Shown piece after piece: positions 1-6,498 of a stretch of 12,895 bases of DNA (positions are counted from its first letter, which is position 1; every line of letters begins with the position of its first letter). The position numbers and the translations under genes were made by a program. The notes below the pieces were generated by a model, which had not been told where the DNA came from, searched no databases, and worked only from the letters and a program-made list of their open reading frames with translations. Origin of the DNA: Chloroflexota bacterium (GTDB lineage Bacteria > Chloroflexota > Dehalococcoidia > SAR202 > UBA11138); assembly GCA_022566975.1 (NCBI GenBank), contig JADFHV010000023.1, positions 1-12,895 on the forward strand. Direction: 5' to 3'.

Positions 1-666
1 GCCCTCACAAGAAAGGACCAGATGCTGTTCGGCATCGTCCAGGGTGGACTATTCCCGGACCTGCGCGAGCGGTCGGCGGACTTCATGACCTCCGTCGGAT
101 TTCCAGGCTATGCTATCGGCGGCTTGAGCGTTGGAGAGTCCAAGGAAGAGATGTACGAGATCGCATCCATCACCGCGCAGATGCTTCCGGCGGAGTCGCC
201 GCGCTATCTGATGGGGGTGGGTTCGCCGGAGGACCTGGTGGAGTGCGTGGCCAGCGGCGTGGACATGTTCGATTGCGCGTTGCCGACCCGCATCGCCCGC
301 AACGGCGCGCTGTTCGTCCGGAAAGGGCGTGTCAACGTCGACAAGGCGCCCTTCAGGGCACAGGAGGCGCCGATCGAGGAGGGGTGCGACTGCTACACCT
401 GCCGTACCTTCTCGGCGGCATACGTCCACCATCTGTTTCGGTCCAAGGAGCTACTCGCCTATCGGCTGGCGACGATCCACAACCTCCGCTTCGTGCTACG
501 ACTGATGGAGGAGATGCGGGTCGCCATCGAGCAGGGTCGGTTTAGCGAGTACAGGAATGAATTCATCGCCGGATTCGTCCCGACGGACGAAGAGACCCGG
601 CGGACACAGAAAAGAAAGTGGGAGGCAGCGCAGCGGAGGCGCGGCCGGCAGCCGAAGAAGGGCTGA
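1..666 (+). CDS. tgt: tRNA-guanine transglycosylase, 5'-truncated by the window edge
   Basis: Bacterial TGT exchanges guanine-34 of tRNAs with GUN anticodons for the queuosine precursor preQ1. The frame is open from base 1, so only the C-terminal ~221 residues are present; the family is usually about 370-390 residues. Visible motifs in order are FGIVQGG (base recognition loop), GGLSVGE, YLMGVGSPEDL, and DMFDCALPTR, whose Asp codon at 271-273 is the expected catalytic nucleophile. The zinc site follows the family pattern C-x-C-x2-C-x25-H, with Cys codons at 385, 391 and 400 and His at 478. The C-terminus is a basic tail, common in the family. It ends 158 bases before the convergent CysO-like gene, so it is not in an operon with it. 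An ATG at 22 is internal and not the true start. Confidence 0.96.
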   Translation, partial: ALTRKDQMLFGIVQGGLFPDLRERSADFMTSVGFPGYAIGGLSVGESKEEMYEIASITAQMLPAESPRYLMGVGSPEDLVECVASGVDMFDCALPTRIARNGALFVRKGRVNVDKAPFRAQEAPIEEGCDCYTCRTFSAAYVHHLFRSKELLAYRLATIHNLRFVLRLMEEMRVAIEQGRFSEYRNEFIAGFVPTDEETRRTQKRKWEAAQRRRGRQPKKG

Positions 667-725
667 CATCGGACCTGAGGGCGGTGGCACGGCGCGTAGT
701 ACCCTACGAACTGTCAGGCGGGAAC

Positions 726-753
726 GGTCTGGGGAAGCGCCCTTCCCCAGACC
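726..753. terminator. Perfect 12-bp hairpin between convergent tgt and the CysO-like gene
   Basis: The arms 726-737 and 742-753 are perfectly complementary, with a 4-base loop (cgcc) and a GC-rich stem. It lies between two convergent genes, where a bidirectional transcription end is expected. No T-run follows on either strand, so this is not a canonical intrinsic terminator. It may work with Rho, act as a 3'-end stabiliser, or only be a palindrome. The rest of 667-824 holds a short C-run (783-790) and nothing else recognised. Confidence 0.4.
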
Positions 754-824
754 CAGATTCGCTCGTCGACCTTCCGGGGAAGCCCCCCCCTAGGCCGACA
801 ACCAGTGGTGCGTCTCCGGGGCGA

Positions 825-1100
825 TCAGCCGCCCGCCACGGCGGGCACGATGCTGACCTCGTCGCCGGACTTGGTGGGCGTTGTGAGCCCATCCAGGAAG
901 CGCACGTCCTCGCCGTTGATGTAGACGTTGACGAAGTTGCGCAGCTCTCCGCTCTCGTCGCAGAGTCGCTCCTTGATCCCCGGGAACCGGGCGTCAAGCG
1001 ACGTTATGACGTCGTTGAGGACGGCCCCGTCGACCGAGACCTTGTCCTGGCCGTTGGTCACACGGCGAAGGGGCGTTGGAATCCTCACCGTTACGCTCAT
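825..1100 (-). CDS. CysO-like MoaD/ThiS-family sulfur carrier protein
   Basis: A 91-residue beta-grasp (ubiquitin-fold) protein ending in PAVAGG. The C-terminal di-glycine is the signature of carriers that are adenylated by an E1-like enzyme and converted to a thiocarboxylate sulfur donor. From memory it is much closer to Mycobacterium CysO than to molybdopterin MoaD: it shares the start VRIPTxLR, the stretch RFVN(V/I)Y(V/I)N with a following EDVRF, and the end AVAGG. CysO delivers sulfide to the PLP enzyme CysM to make cysteine. A strong AGGAGG Shine-Dalgarno lies 9 bases before the ATG. It is the third gene of thrC-NIL-carrier, 77 bases after the NIL gene. No E1 (MoeB/ThiF) or JAMM protease (Mec) gene lies in the window. 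A role in molybdopterin or thiamine synthesis is possible but less likely given the neighbours. Confidence 0.9.
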   Translation of the reverse strand: MSVTVRIPTPLRRVTNGQDKVSVDGAVLNDVITSLDARFPGIKERLCDESGELRNFVNVYINGEDVRFLDGLTTPTKSGDEVSIVPAVAGG

Positions 1101-1177
1101 ATCTTATGTCCTCCTGGGCAGTGGCCGCTGGTAGTTAGATGTCATGCCCGTAGGGGCGGATACACTTCGGCCGGCGA

Positions 1178-1420
1178 CTAGCCCTCCACAACGTCGCCGC
1201 TGACGGGGTCCACCCGTACCCCGGTCGAGGTGACCCAGTCCAGGCCGCTGGCGATCTCGTCCTCCTCGCCCTCCAGCTCCAGCACCACCCAGCCCATGTC
1301 CTCCCGCACGTCGGCGCGACGTATGTTGGTGATTATCTTGAACTTCTGGCCGAGCTCATAGATCACGGGCTCGGTTATCTTCTGTTGCGGGAACGTGAAC
1401 TTGACGCGCTTCCTGGTCAT
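1178..1420 (-). CDS. NIL-domain protein (stand-alone)
   Basis: An 80-residue protein whose whole length matches the NIL domain, first known as the C-terminal methionine-sensing domain of the ABC ATPase MetN and also found in ferredoxin-like proteins of sulfur amino acid metabolism. Diagnostic stretches are the start RVKFTFP, EPVIYELG, TNIRRADV, GWVVLELEG and the end GVRVDPVSGDVVE. The ATG overlaps the thrC stop in ATGA, and GGAGG lies 6 bases upstream inside the thrC 3' end, so translational coupling is likely. There are no cysteines and no membrane segment. Its role is unproven. By domain analogy it could bind a sulfur amino acid or act as a small subunit of the neighbouring PLP enzyme. Confidence 0.88.
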   Translation of the reverse strand: MTRKRVKFTFPQQKITEPVIYELGQKFKIITNIRRADVREDMGWVVLELEGEEDEIASGLDWVTSTGVRVDPVSGDVVEG

Positions 1421-2670
1421 ACTGGGCCTCCCTGCTTACCGGCCTCTCTGTGAGCGGCCATAGCCTTCTGGAACGCCTCGTGATTAGGGGCCGTGTGCAC
1501 CTCGTCCACCAGACCCTCCACGGCCTCCTGGGTCTTGAGTCCGTTGCCCGTGATGAAGGCCACGGTGACCTCGTCGGACTTGATCAGCCCCTTCTCGACG
1601 AGCTTCCTGAGGCCTGAGATGACGACCCCTCCGGCTGTCTCCGTGAAGATGCCCTCTGTCTCTGCCAGCAGCCTTATGCCCTCGACTATCTCGTCTTCGG
1701 GGGCGGCGACCCCGGTGCCTCCGGTGTCCGCAAGGGTCTGCAGGGCGTATGGCCCCGAGGCGGGGTTGCCGATGGCAAGGGACTTGGCGATGGTGTCGGG
1801 CCTAACGGGCCGGACCTGCATGCTTCCCAATTCGAAGGCTTCCACGATAGGCGAGCATCCCTCGGCCTGGGCCAGGTGCATCCTGGTGTCGGCCCTGTCG
1901 ATCAGCCCGACGTCTTTGAACTCCTGAAGTCCCTTCCATATCTTGGTGTGGAGCTCTCCCGACGCCCCCGGCACCACGCAGTGGTCGGGGGCCCGCCATC
2001 CGAGTTGCTCGGCGACCTCGTAGCCCAGGGTCTTACTGCCTTCGGCGTAGTAGGGGCGCATATTGATGTTGACGAAGGCCCAGGGGTTGTTGTCGGCCAA
2101 CTCGCTGCAGAACCGGTTCGCCTGGTCGTAGGTGCCGTCGACCGCTACAAGCGTCGGCCCGTAGATGGCGGCACCGATGATCTTGCCCTTCTCCAGATAG
2201 GCGGGGAAGAAAACCATGGTCTTCATGCCGGCCTTGGCGCCGTGGGCGGCCACCGAGCCCATCAGGTTGCCTGTTGACACGCACGCAAGCACCTCGAACT
2301 CGAACTCCAGGGCCTTGGTCGTCGTGACAGACACGGGTCGGTCCTTGAAGGAGAAGGAGGGATTCACGCTGTCGTTCTTGATGTAGAGGTGTTCGAGCCC
2401 GAGTATCCGGCCGAGGTTCTTAGCTCGGATCAACGGCGTAAACCCGGTCCCGATGTCGACGGCCCTCTCCGCATCCACGGGCAGGAAGTCGTCGTACCTC
2501 CACATGGTGACTGGGCCGTTGGCTATCCGGTCGCGGCTGACGGTCCGGGCGATTTTGTCGTAGTCGTAGGCGACCTCCAGCGGCCCGAAGCAGAACTCAC
2601 AGACGTTCAGCGCCTCTACCGGATACTCTCTGGCACACTCGCGGCAGCGCAGGCACGTCACATGGGGCAA
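1417..2670 (-). CDS. thrC: Threonine-synthase-family PLP enzyme with N-terminal zinc ribbon
   Basis: A 417-residue fold-type II PLP enzyme; threonine synthase turns O-phosphohomoserine into threonine plus phosphate. The N-terminus carries five cysteines (C6, C9, C12, C24, C27) in a zinc-ribbon arrangement followed by GPLE, typical of the actinobacterial/Chloroflexi/archaeal group. The Schiff-base lysine is K109 in SFSFKDRP. STGNLMGSVAAHGAKAG (132-148), RPYYAEGSKTLGYE (205-218), KSLAIGNP (296-303) and FTETAGG (342-348) are family-typical. The loop at 234-240 (PGASGEL) differs from the glycine-rich phosphate-binding loop of classical threonine synthases. Translation most likely starts at TTG: GGAGG at 2679-2683 lies 8 bases before it, whereas the next start candidate, GTG codon 4, is too far from the SD. 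It heads the cluster with the NIL and CysO-like genes. Its substrate could therefore be phosphohomoserine with sulfide from the carrier rather than water; that is inference. Confidence 0.92.
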   Translation of the reverse strand: MPHVTCLRCRECAREYPVEALNVCEFCFGPLEVAYDYDKIARTVSRDRIANGPVTMWRYDDFLPVDAERAVDIGTGFTPLIRAKNLGRILGLEHLYIKNDSVNPSFSFKDRPVSVTTTKALEFEFEVLACVSTGNLMGSVAAHGAKAGMKTMVFFPAYLEKGKIIGAAIYGPTLVAVDGTYDQANRFCSELADNNPWAFVNINMRPYYAEGSKTLGYEVAEQLGWRAPDHCVVPGASGELHTKIWKGLQEFKDVGLIDRADTRMHLAQAEGCSPIVEAFELGSMQVRPVRPDTIAKSLAIGNPASGPYALQTLADTGGTGVAAPEDEIVEGIRLLAETEGIFTETAGGVVISGLRKLVEKGLIKSDEVTVAFITGNGLKTQEAVEGLVDEVHTAPNHEAFQKAMAAHREAGKQGGPV

Positions 2671-2678
2671 GACTCAGC

Positions 2679-2683
2679 CCTCC
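2679..2683 (-). promoter_or_regulatory. Ribosome binding site fixing the TTG start of thrC
   Basis: GGAGG on the minus strand with an 8-base gap to TTG at 2668-2670. It decides for the TTG start over the downstream GTG. Confidence 0.7.
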
Positions 2684-2732
2684 ACGATCCAAACAGGGGG
2701 AACCAGGGGTACCAAAGGTAACACGGCATCAC

Positions 2733-2816
2733 CCGGCTGGAAGCCCGTGACACCGGGAAGCCGGCTGGAAGCCCGTGACATCGGGAAGCCGGCTGGAAGC
2801 CCGTGACATCGGGAAG
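2733..2816. repeat. Three tandem 28-bp repeats in the thrC upstream region
   Basis: Units 2733-2760, 2761-2788 and 2789-2816 are directly abutting. Units 2 and 3 are identical, and unit 1 differs at one base (c for t at unit position 21). In thrC-sense RNA each unit can form CCCG(6-nt loop)CGGG and a second hairpin GGCU-UCC-AGCC that shares two G residues with the first, so the two are alternatives. The single variable base falls in the first loop. The block lies just downstream of the predicted thrC -10 element, so it would occupy the 5' leader of the thrC mRNA. The length (28) is not a multiple of three and no spacers exist, so it is neither coding nor CRISPR. Confidence 0.9.
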
Positions 2817-2846
2817 ATGGTACCAACGCCGTGGAGGACGTGTCAA
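2817..2846 (-). promoter_or_regulatory. Predicted promoter of the thrC-NIL-carrier cluster
   Basis: Minus-strand TTGACA (2846-2841, perfect -35) is followed after 18 bases by TACCAT (2822-2817, 4 of 6 matches to TATAAT). Transcription would start near 2810, giving a leader of about 140 bases that contains the tandem repeats. The same layout, TTGACA-18-TAnnnT, recurs before the lipoprotein signal ORF at 11702. Confidence 0.45.
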
Positions 2847-2881
2847 GGAAGCCAGGCGTAGCCACCGGGGTTTGGGCGCCA

Positions 2882-2910
2882 TTGCTCGCAGAACTTAACC
2901 CCTCTATACT
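2882..2910 (+). promoter_or_regulatory. Predicted promoter of the LON-domain gene
   Basis: TTGCTC (2882-2887), a 17-base spacer, then TATACT (2905-2910). The -10 overlaps a tandem 9-mer atactctcg at 2906-2914 and 2915-2923 with a partial third copy. Transcription would start near 2917, giving a leader of about 32 bases. Confidence 0.4.
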
Positions 2911-2948
2911 CTCGATACTCTCGATACAAGGTCAGGAAAAATCGGACT

Positions 2949-3599
2949 ATGCCCTCTGAAGCACGCCAGCTTCCCATCTTCCCGCTGAACACGGTGCTCT
3001 TCCCCGGCGCTTCGCTTCCACTTCAGATCTTCGAAGAGCGCTACAAACTTATGATGGAACACTGCCTGGAAGGGGACTCCAAGTTCGGCGTCGTCCTGAT
3101 CCAGTCGGGCTCCGAGGTGGGAGAGCCCGCCGTACCGCACCAAACGGGGACTCTGGCCGAGATCGTCCAGGTCAACAGGGTGCGGGGTGACCGGATGTTC
3201 ATCTCCGTCACGGGCCAGCAGCGTTTCAGGATAAGGGAGATCACCCAGCGCCGGCCGTATATAGCGGCTGAGGTCGAGCTTTTCGAGGACGAGGCGGACC
3301 CGCCGGTCCCTCCGTCGGAGATGGAGGCCGTGCGCGACGCCGTGACCGTGTACCACAGGCTGCTCCTTGGGCTGCGCGGGGGCTGGGTCCGCGAGACCCG
3401 GATGCCGTCCGATCCGGTAGCGCTGGGCTATTTTATCGCGGGCCTTCTTCAGATCGGCTCGAAGGAGAAGCAGGAGCTCCTGGAGGAGCCGTCCGCATCC
3501 AGGCGCCTCGAGGCGGAGCTCGATCTTCTGAGGCGGGAGGCCGAAGGGCTGGGGCAGCGGGTCGCGGCGGAGCTTCGCAAGAGCTTCAGCCGCCAGTGA
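2949..3599 (+). CDS. Stand-alone LON substrate-binding-domain protein
   Basis: A 216-residue cytoplasmic protein matching the N-terminal substrate-binding domain of Lon protease without its AAA+ or Ser-Lys protease parts. The start LPIFPLNTVLFPGASLPLQI followed by FEERYKLM is the classical opening of the domain. FGVVLI, GTLAEI, GDRMFISVTGQQRFRI and RPYIAAEVE follow in the expected order to about residue 110. The remaining ~100 residues are helical and charged, as in other single-domain LON proteins (compare cereblon-type and YcgR/Lon-N homologs). No signal peptide or transmembrane segment is seen. The Shine-Dalgarno is weak (AGGA about 13 bases upstream). It is monocistronic, flanked by minus-strand genes. 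A role in protein quality control is assumed from the domain only. Confidence 0.93.
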   Translation: MPSEARQLPIFPLNTVLFPGASLPLQIFEERYKLMMEHCLEGDSKFGVVLIQSGSEVGEPAVPHQTGTLAEIVQVNRVRGDRMFISVTGQQRFRIREITQRRPYIAAEVELFEDEADPPVPPSEMEAVRDAVTVYHRLLLGLRGGWVRETRMPSDPVALGYFIAGLLQIGSKEKQELLEEPSASRRLEAELDLLRREAEGLGQRVAAELRKSFSRQ

Positions 3600-3639
3600 G
3601 GGGGATGCTTTCCCACAAGCTGGAAGGAATTCAGGCTCT

Positions 3640-3660
3640 CTCCTCCGGTGGGGGGAGTTT
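3640..3660 (+). terminator. Possible terminator after the LON-domain gene
   Basis: A stem of 3640-3646 with 3651-3657 (7 pairs, one G-U), loop ggtg, followed by TTT only. It is about 40 bases past the stop codon. The short T-run makes it weak. Confidence 0.3.
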
Positions 3661-3662
3661 AA

Positions 3663-3728
3663 GAGGCAGCCGTCCTCCAGGGTCGGCAGGTCGTAGGTCT
3701 GCCACGGCCGCACCATCGCCTGCTGGCG
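3663..3728 (-). pseudogene. Fossil fragment of a LysN-type aminotransferase gene
   Basis: Read on the minus strand, 3728-3666 gives RQQAMV, then QTYDLPTLEDGC. This aligns without gaps to residues 192-212 of the intact aminotransferase at 5173-6381 (RREAMV, then QTYDVPILEDDC): 13 of 21 residues are identical by my count. At the DNA level, 3667-3729 against 5747-5809 agree at about 49 of 63 bases. The second Asp of the EDD motif is Gly here, homology ends on both sides, and there is no room for the rest of the enzyme. The piece begins about 10 bases after the stop codon of the methyltransferase-like gene. It is a relic of a second, diverged copy rather than a recent duplicate. It lies inside a longer open minus-strand frame (2904-3716) that is otherwise only antisense to the LON-domain gene. 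Confidence 0.75.
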
Positions 3729-3737
3729 CGATCGTCG

Positions 3738-4883
3738 TCAGACCCGGGTGACCAAGAACGACTCGTCCGCGAACCAAAGACCTCCGTACTTGTTGAGGAT
3801 CTTCGATGTGACGTCCAGGTACTCGCTACTACTCATCGCGTCTCGTAGCCGTCTGTCATCGATCTGGGCAACGTAAGTTGCAGCGTTCCAGGCGGCGAGA
3901 ATCGTGGAGGTCCCGATGTATGCGGCTACCTCGGAAGGGTCGACTCGCAACGCGTACCGAAAAATGGCGTGAGAGTCGGGGTAACTAATGAAGCGAAGGT
4001 CGGGGTGGCTGTGGCCCAACTGCGAGGCAAGCTCCTGGACCAGTATCTGCCGCGGGGTCTTGAATGGCGTGTCCTCTGGCCAGATGCCCTGTACAATCTC
4101 CATCCCCGGGTCCTTGCCTGTCGATTGTATGACGACCATGCGACCTTCTTTGGCAAGCGATTTCGCAAGGGGGGCCAGCACGTTCCTGACTTTCACATCT
4201 GCTGGGGTGCTGGCCCGAAAGGGCTGAGCGGCAATGATTACGTCGTATTCGTGGCCCCTGTCTCCGGCACGGGGCATTACCGTCTCGAGCTCCCGCGCCC
4301 TGTCTGATCGGTACATGACCAGGACCGAAGGGGATACGTACATGGGGTTTCCCGTCTTTTCGCTCGGCCTCGTCTGCCACCACTCCCGGATTCGGTGCTG
4401 CTGCTCCCCTATCTGGGTATCGAACTCGTGCGCGGTTGAGCCATACAGCGGCATCTCTACCCAGTTGAGCCTTGCCTGCATCGATTTCGACCTCGGGTAG
4501 AGCTGGGGCGCCTCGGAGTAGAGCATATTAGTGATGACCAGGACCATCGCAGGGTGCTCGAAAAAACGGTCCGCCATCTTGTCGAGGCCTATGCTGACGT
4601 CCTCGACGCTCGCCTCCTTGGCCACGATCAGGAACGGGACCTCGGGAAAACGGCTGTGCAAGTACCGCATTACGCGGGTGAGGACCGTCCCATCACCCAT
4701 ACCGGCGTCGAAGACCCTGAGGCCCGTCGGACCCGGCTCCGTGGACCTCGTATCCATGGCGATCCTGTCCGCGATGACCTGCTTCTCATTACACGTGCTC
4801 ACGAACAGAAGGTACTTCTCGCGGTTGTCGAAAAACCGGAAGGGTGGGTCTCGATAGGCGTCTACAGCCGAGTCGAATGACAT
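3738..4883 (-). CDS. SAM-dependent methyltransferase-like protein, role unknown
   Basis: A 381-residue soluble protein that I cannot assign to a named family. Near residue 55 it has a Rossmann-type motif I, LRVFDAGMGDGTVL, followed by a helix and a strand ending in an acidic residue (LIVAKEAS). EYDVIIAAQPFRA fits motif IV and RMVVIQSTGKD a later strand, so a class I methyltransferase fold is likely. The C-terminal ~100 residues (GIWPEDTPFKTPRQILVQ onward) look like an added domain. The N-terminal FFDNREKYLLFV is also distinctive. I chose the ATG at 4883; a TTG three codons upstream (4892) is also in frame, and neither has a clear Shine-Dalgarno. It lies alone between the LON gene and the aminotransferase, 289 bases downstream of the latter. 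A catalytically inactive methyltransferase-like protein is an alternative. Confidence 0.8.
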   Translation of the reverse strand: MSFDSAVDAYRDPPFRFFDNREKYLLFVSTCNEKQVIADRIAMDTRSTEPGPTGLRVFDAGMGDGTVLTRVMRYLHSRFPEVPFLIVAKEASVEDVSIGLDKMADRFFEHPAMVLVITNMLYSEAPQLYPRSKSMQARLNWVEMPLYGSTAHEFDTQIGEQQHRIREWWQTRPSEKTGNPMYVSPSVLVMYRSDRARELETVMPRAGDRGHEYDVIIAAQPFRASTPADVKVRNVLAPLAKSLAKEGRMVVIQSTGKDPGMEIVQGIWPEDTPFKTPRQILVQELASQLGHSHPDLRFISYPDSHAIFRYALRVDPSEVAAYIGTSTILAAWNAATYVAQIDDRRLRDAMSSSEYLDVTSKILNKYGGLWFADESFLVTRV

Positions 4884-5172
4884 TATGACCAACCAGTCTG
4901 CCTAGAGCCCGCAGATCGTATCAATTAGTTTCGCCGATGCAGGCTTCCATTCCGAAACGCTGCGGAGCTTGGAATCGGACCGATGACCAGTTTGGACTGT
5001 TGGGAAGAGCCCAAGCTGACCGGGTCGAGAGACCGCCACGGCAGCGGCAGGATGTCGCGGCAATGGACACCGAGTCTATCAGGATGACCATTGGCCTTTC
5101 CACCCGGGCCATGACGGCGAAATGCGGCGAGTAGGCGGCGCGCAGGGAGAGCCATTGTCCAGCACACGAGTC
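4884..5172. other. Intergenic stretch with no recognised gene
   Basis: About 290 bases between two minus-strand genes. Short open frames occur on both strands, but none resembles a known protein or has a convincing ribosome site. A small hairpin ggtc-gaga-gacc is present near 5024-5035. The promoter of the methyltransferase-like gene should be here, but I do not see a clear one. Confidence 0.5.
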
Positions 5173-6381
5173 CTATCCAGCCAGGAACCCCTCGCGCTCG
5201 AAGACCTGTGCCAGCCTGGCTATGCCTTCGCGGATCTCCTCGGGGGTGTTGTAACCGAAGCAGAGGCGAGCGTAGTTCCTGCCGGACACGCCGTCTGGAG
5301 CGAAGAGCGGGCCCGCCTGGTAGCCGACGTCGGCCTCAAGCGCCTTCTCGCGCGCTTCGACCAGATCGGCCTCCCCCGGCATCTGGAGCCAGATGAACAG
5401 CCCTCCAGGCGGCTGGCTCCACGTGGCGGCCGAGCCGAAGTTCTCTCCCAGCGCGGCCAGCATGGCGTCCCGCTTGACCCGGATGACGTCGTTGATCTTC
5501 TCTATGTGGGTGTCGAGGTTCCCCGTCGAATACCTGTGGACGGCCAGGGCGGCAAACTGGTTGACCCCGCCACCGCTCTTTACCGCCACAGCCCTATCCA
5601 ACACTTCAGGCGGCGCGGTGAGGTAGCCGAGGCGCATCCCCGGGGCGATTATCTTGGAAAACGACCCGACGTACATCACCCGCCCGGTGTCGTCCAGGGA
5701 GTGGATGGATGTGACGGGCTGGCCCTCGAAGCGGAGATCGACGTAGCAGTCGTCCTCCAGGATAGGCACGTCGTACGTCTGTGACAGGGCTACCATCGCC
5801 TCCCGGCGCTCCAGGGTCATCACCCATCCCTGGGGATTCTGGAAGGTCGGGATGGTGTAGATGAGCTTGGGCCTCCTGCCTTGCGCGACGGCCGTCTGAA
5901 TGGCGCTCTCCAGCGCTTCGGGGTCCATGCCGTCCCCGTCGCAGGCGACGCCACGGATTTCGGCGCCGAATCTCCGGAGGGTCGCCAGCGTCCCCGAGTA
6001 GACGAAGTCCTCGGTGAGCACGATGTCTCCCGGATCGACCAACGCCTCGATCACCATATGGATCGGCTGGCTCGAGCCGTCGCCGAGGATGATGTCGTCG
6101 GGTGAGACACGGATGTCGCGGTCCTTCGCCAGCTTCTCCGCTACGAACTCGCGCAGGGGCGGGTAGCCCTGAGGATGGGGGTAGACGGCTAGGTCCCGGC
6201 CTTCGACCTCCAGGGCCGCCCTCAGTGACTCGACAAGGCCATCGAGGGGCACCGAGGCCGGGTCAGGGTAGGCGACGGCGAAGTCGTACCTCGCGCGTCG
6301 CGTCGCGGTCCGTGGACGCCCGGCCTCCGGCGCGGTCTTCGCGAACAGGCTGGCGTAGCTGAACTTCTCCGTACCGGCCAT
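5173..6381 (-). CDS. PLP-dependent aminotransferase, LysN/2-aminoadipate (MocR-like catalytic domain) type
   Basis: A 402-residue fold-type I aminotransferase lacking the N-terminal GntR helix-turn-helix of MocR regulators, so it is a stand-alone enzyme. Landmarks are YPHPQGYPPLRE (67-78), GDGSSQPIH (100-108), the NPQG of the N-ring loop (N182), EDDCY (209-213, Asp to the pyridine nitrogen), SFSK with Schiff-base lysine K243, APGMRLGY, and R372 in YARLCF for the substrate carboxylate. Family members move amino groups between 2-oxoglutarate/glutamate and 2-aminoadipate, aromatic or branched-chain amino acids; which one cannot be read from the sequence. AGGAGG lies about 8 bases before the ATG. 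It follows the scramblase-like gene by 117 bases on the same strand. A diverged fragment of a relative persists at 3663-3728. Confidence 0.93.
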   Translation of the reverse strand: MAGTEKFSYASLFAKTAPEAGRPRTATRRARYDFAVAYPDPASVPLDGLVESLRAALEVEGRDLAVYPHPQGYPPLREFVAEKLAKDRDIRVSPDDIILGDGSSQPIHMVIEALVDPGDIVLTEDFVYSGTLATLRRFGAEIRGVACDGDGMDPEALESAIQTAVAQGRRPKLIYTIPTFQNPQGWVMTLERREAMVALSQTYDVPILEDDCYVDLRFEGQPVTSIHSLDDTGRVMYVGSFSKIIAPGMRLGYLTAPPEVLDRAVAVKSGGGVNQFAALAVHRYSTGNLDTHIEKINDVIRVKRDAMLAALGENFGSAATWSQPPGGLFIWLQMPGEADLVEAREKALEADVGYQAGPLFAPDGVSGRNYARLCFGYNTPEEIREGIARLAQVFEREGFLAG

Positions 6382-6498
6382 TCAGGTCCCTCCTAGATGT
6401 CTGGGGCGTCCGGCTTGAACGCCATCCTCGCTGGGTTGGAGGCGGACTCGGCAGCGTCCCAAAATGCCCGTTCAGTACCCGGTGAGTCGTCCGGTCCG

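Noticed and set aside
831..846. Hairpin gcccgc-cacg-gcgggc as a terminator of the carrier gene
   Set aside because: It overlaps the conserved AVAGG codons and the stop region, has no T-run, and is explained by GC-rich coding.
618..1181. 187-codon plus-strand frame running out of tgt
   Set aside because: It overlaps the tgt end and is antisense to the CysO-like gene, which has a clear family match and Shine-Dalgarno.
2733..2816. CRISPR array
   Set aside because: Units abut with no spacers and there are no cas genes.
2733..2816. thr-type leader peptide reading through the repeats
   Set aside because: A frame exists but has no ribosome site and no run of Thr/Ile/Met codons, and each repeat is read in a different phase.
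2671..2846. T-box riboswitch before thrC (TTGGTACC resembles part of the T-box)
   Set aside because: The longer AGGGTGGnACC core, specifier stem and antiterminator are not found, and the match lies in the predicted promoter.
2904..3716. 270-codon open frame on the minus strand
   Set aside because: Antisense to the convincing LON-domain gene. Its only meaningful part is the short aminotransferase fossil at its start.
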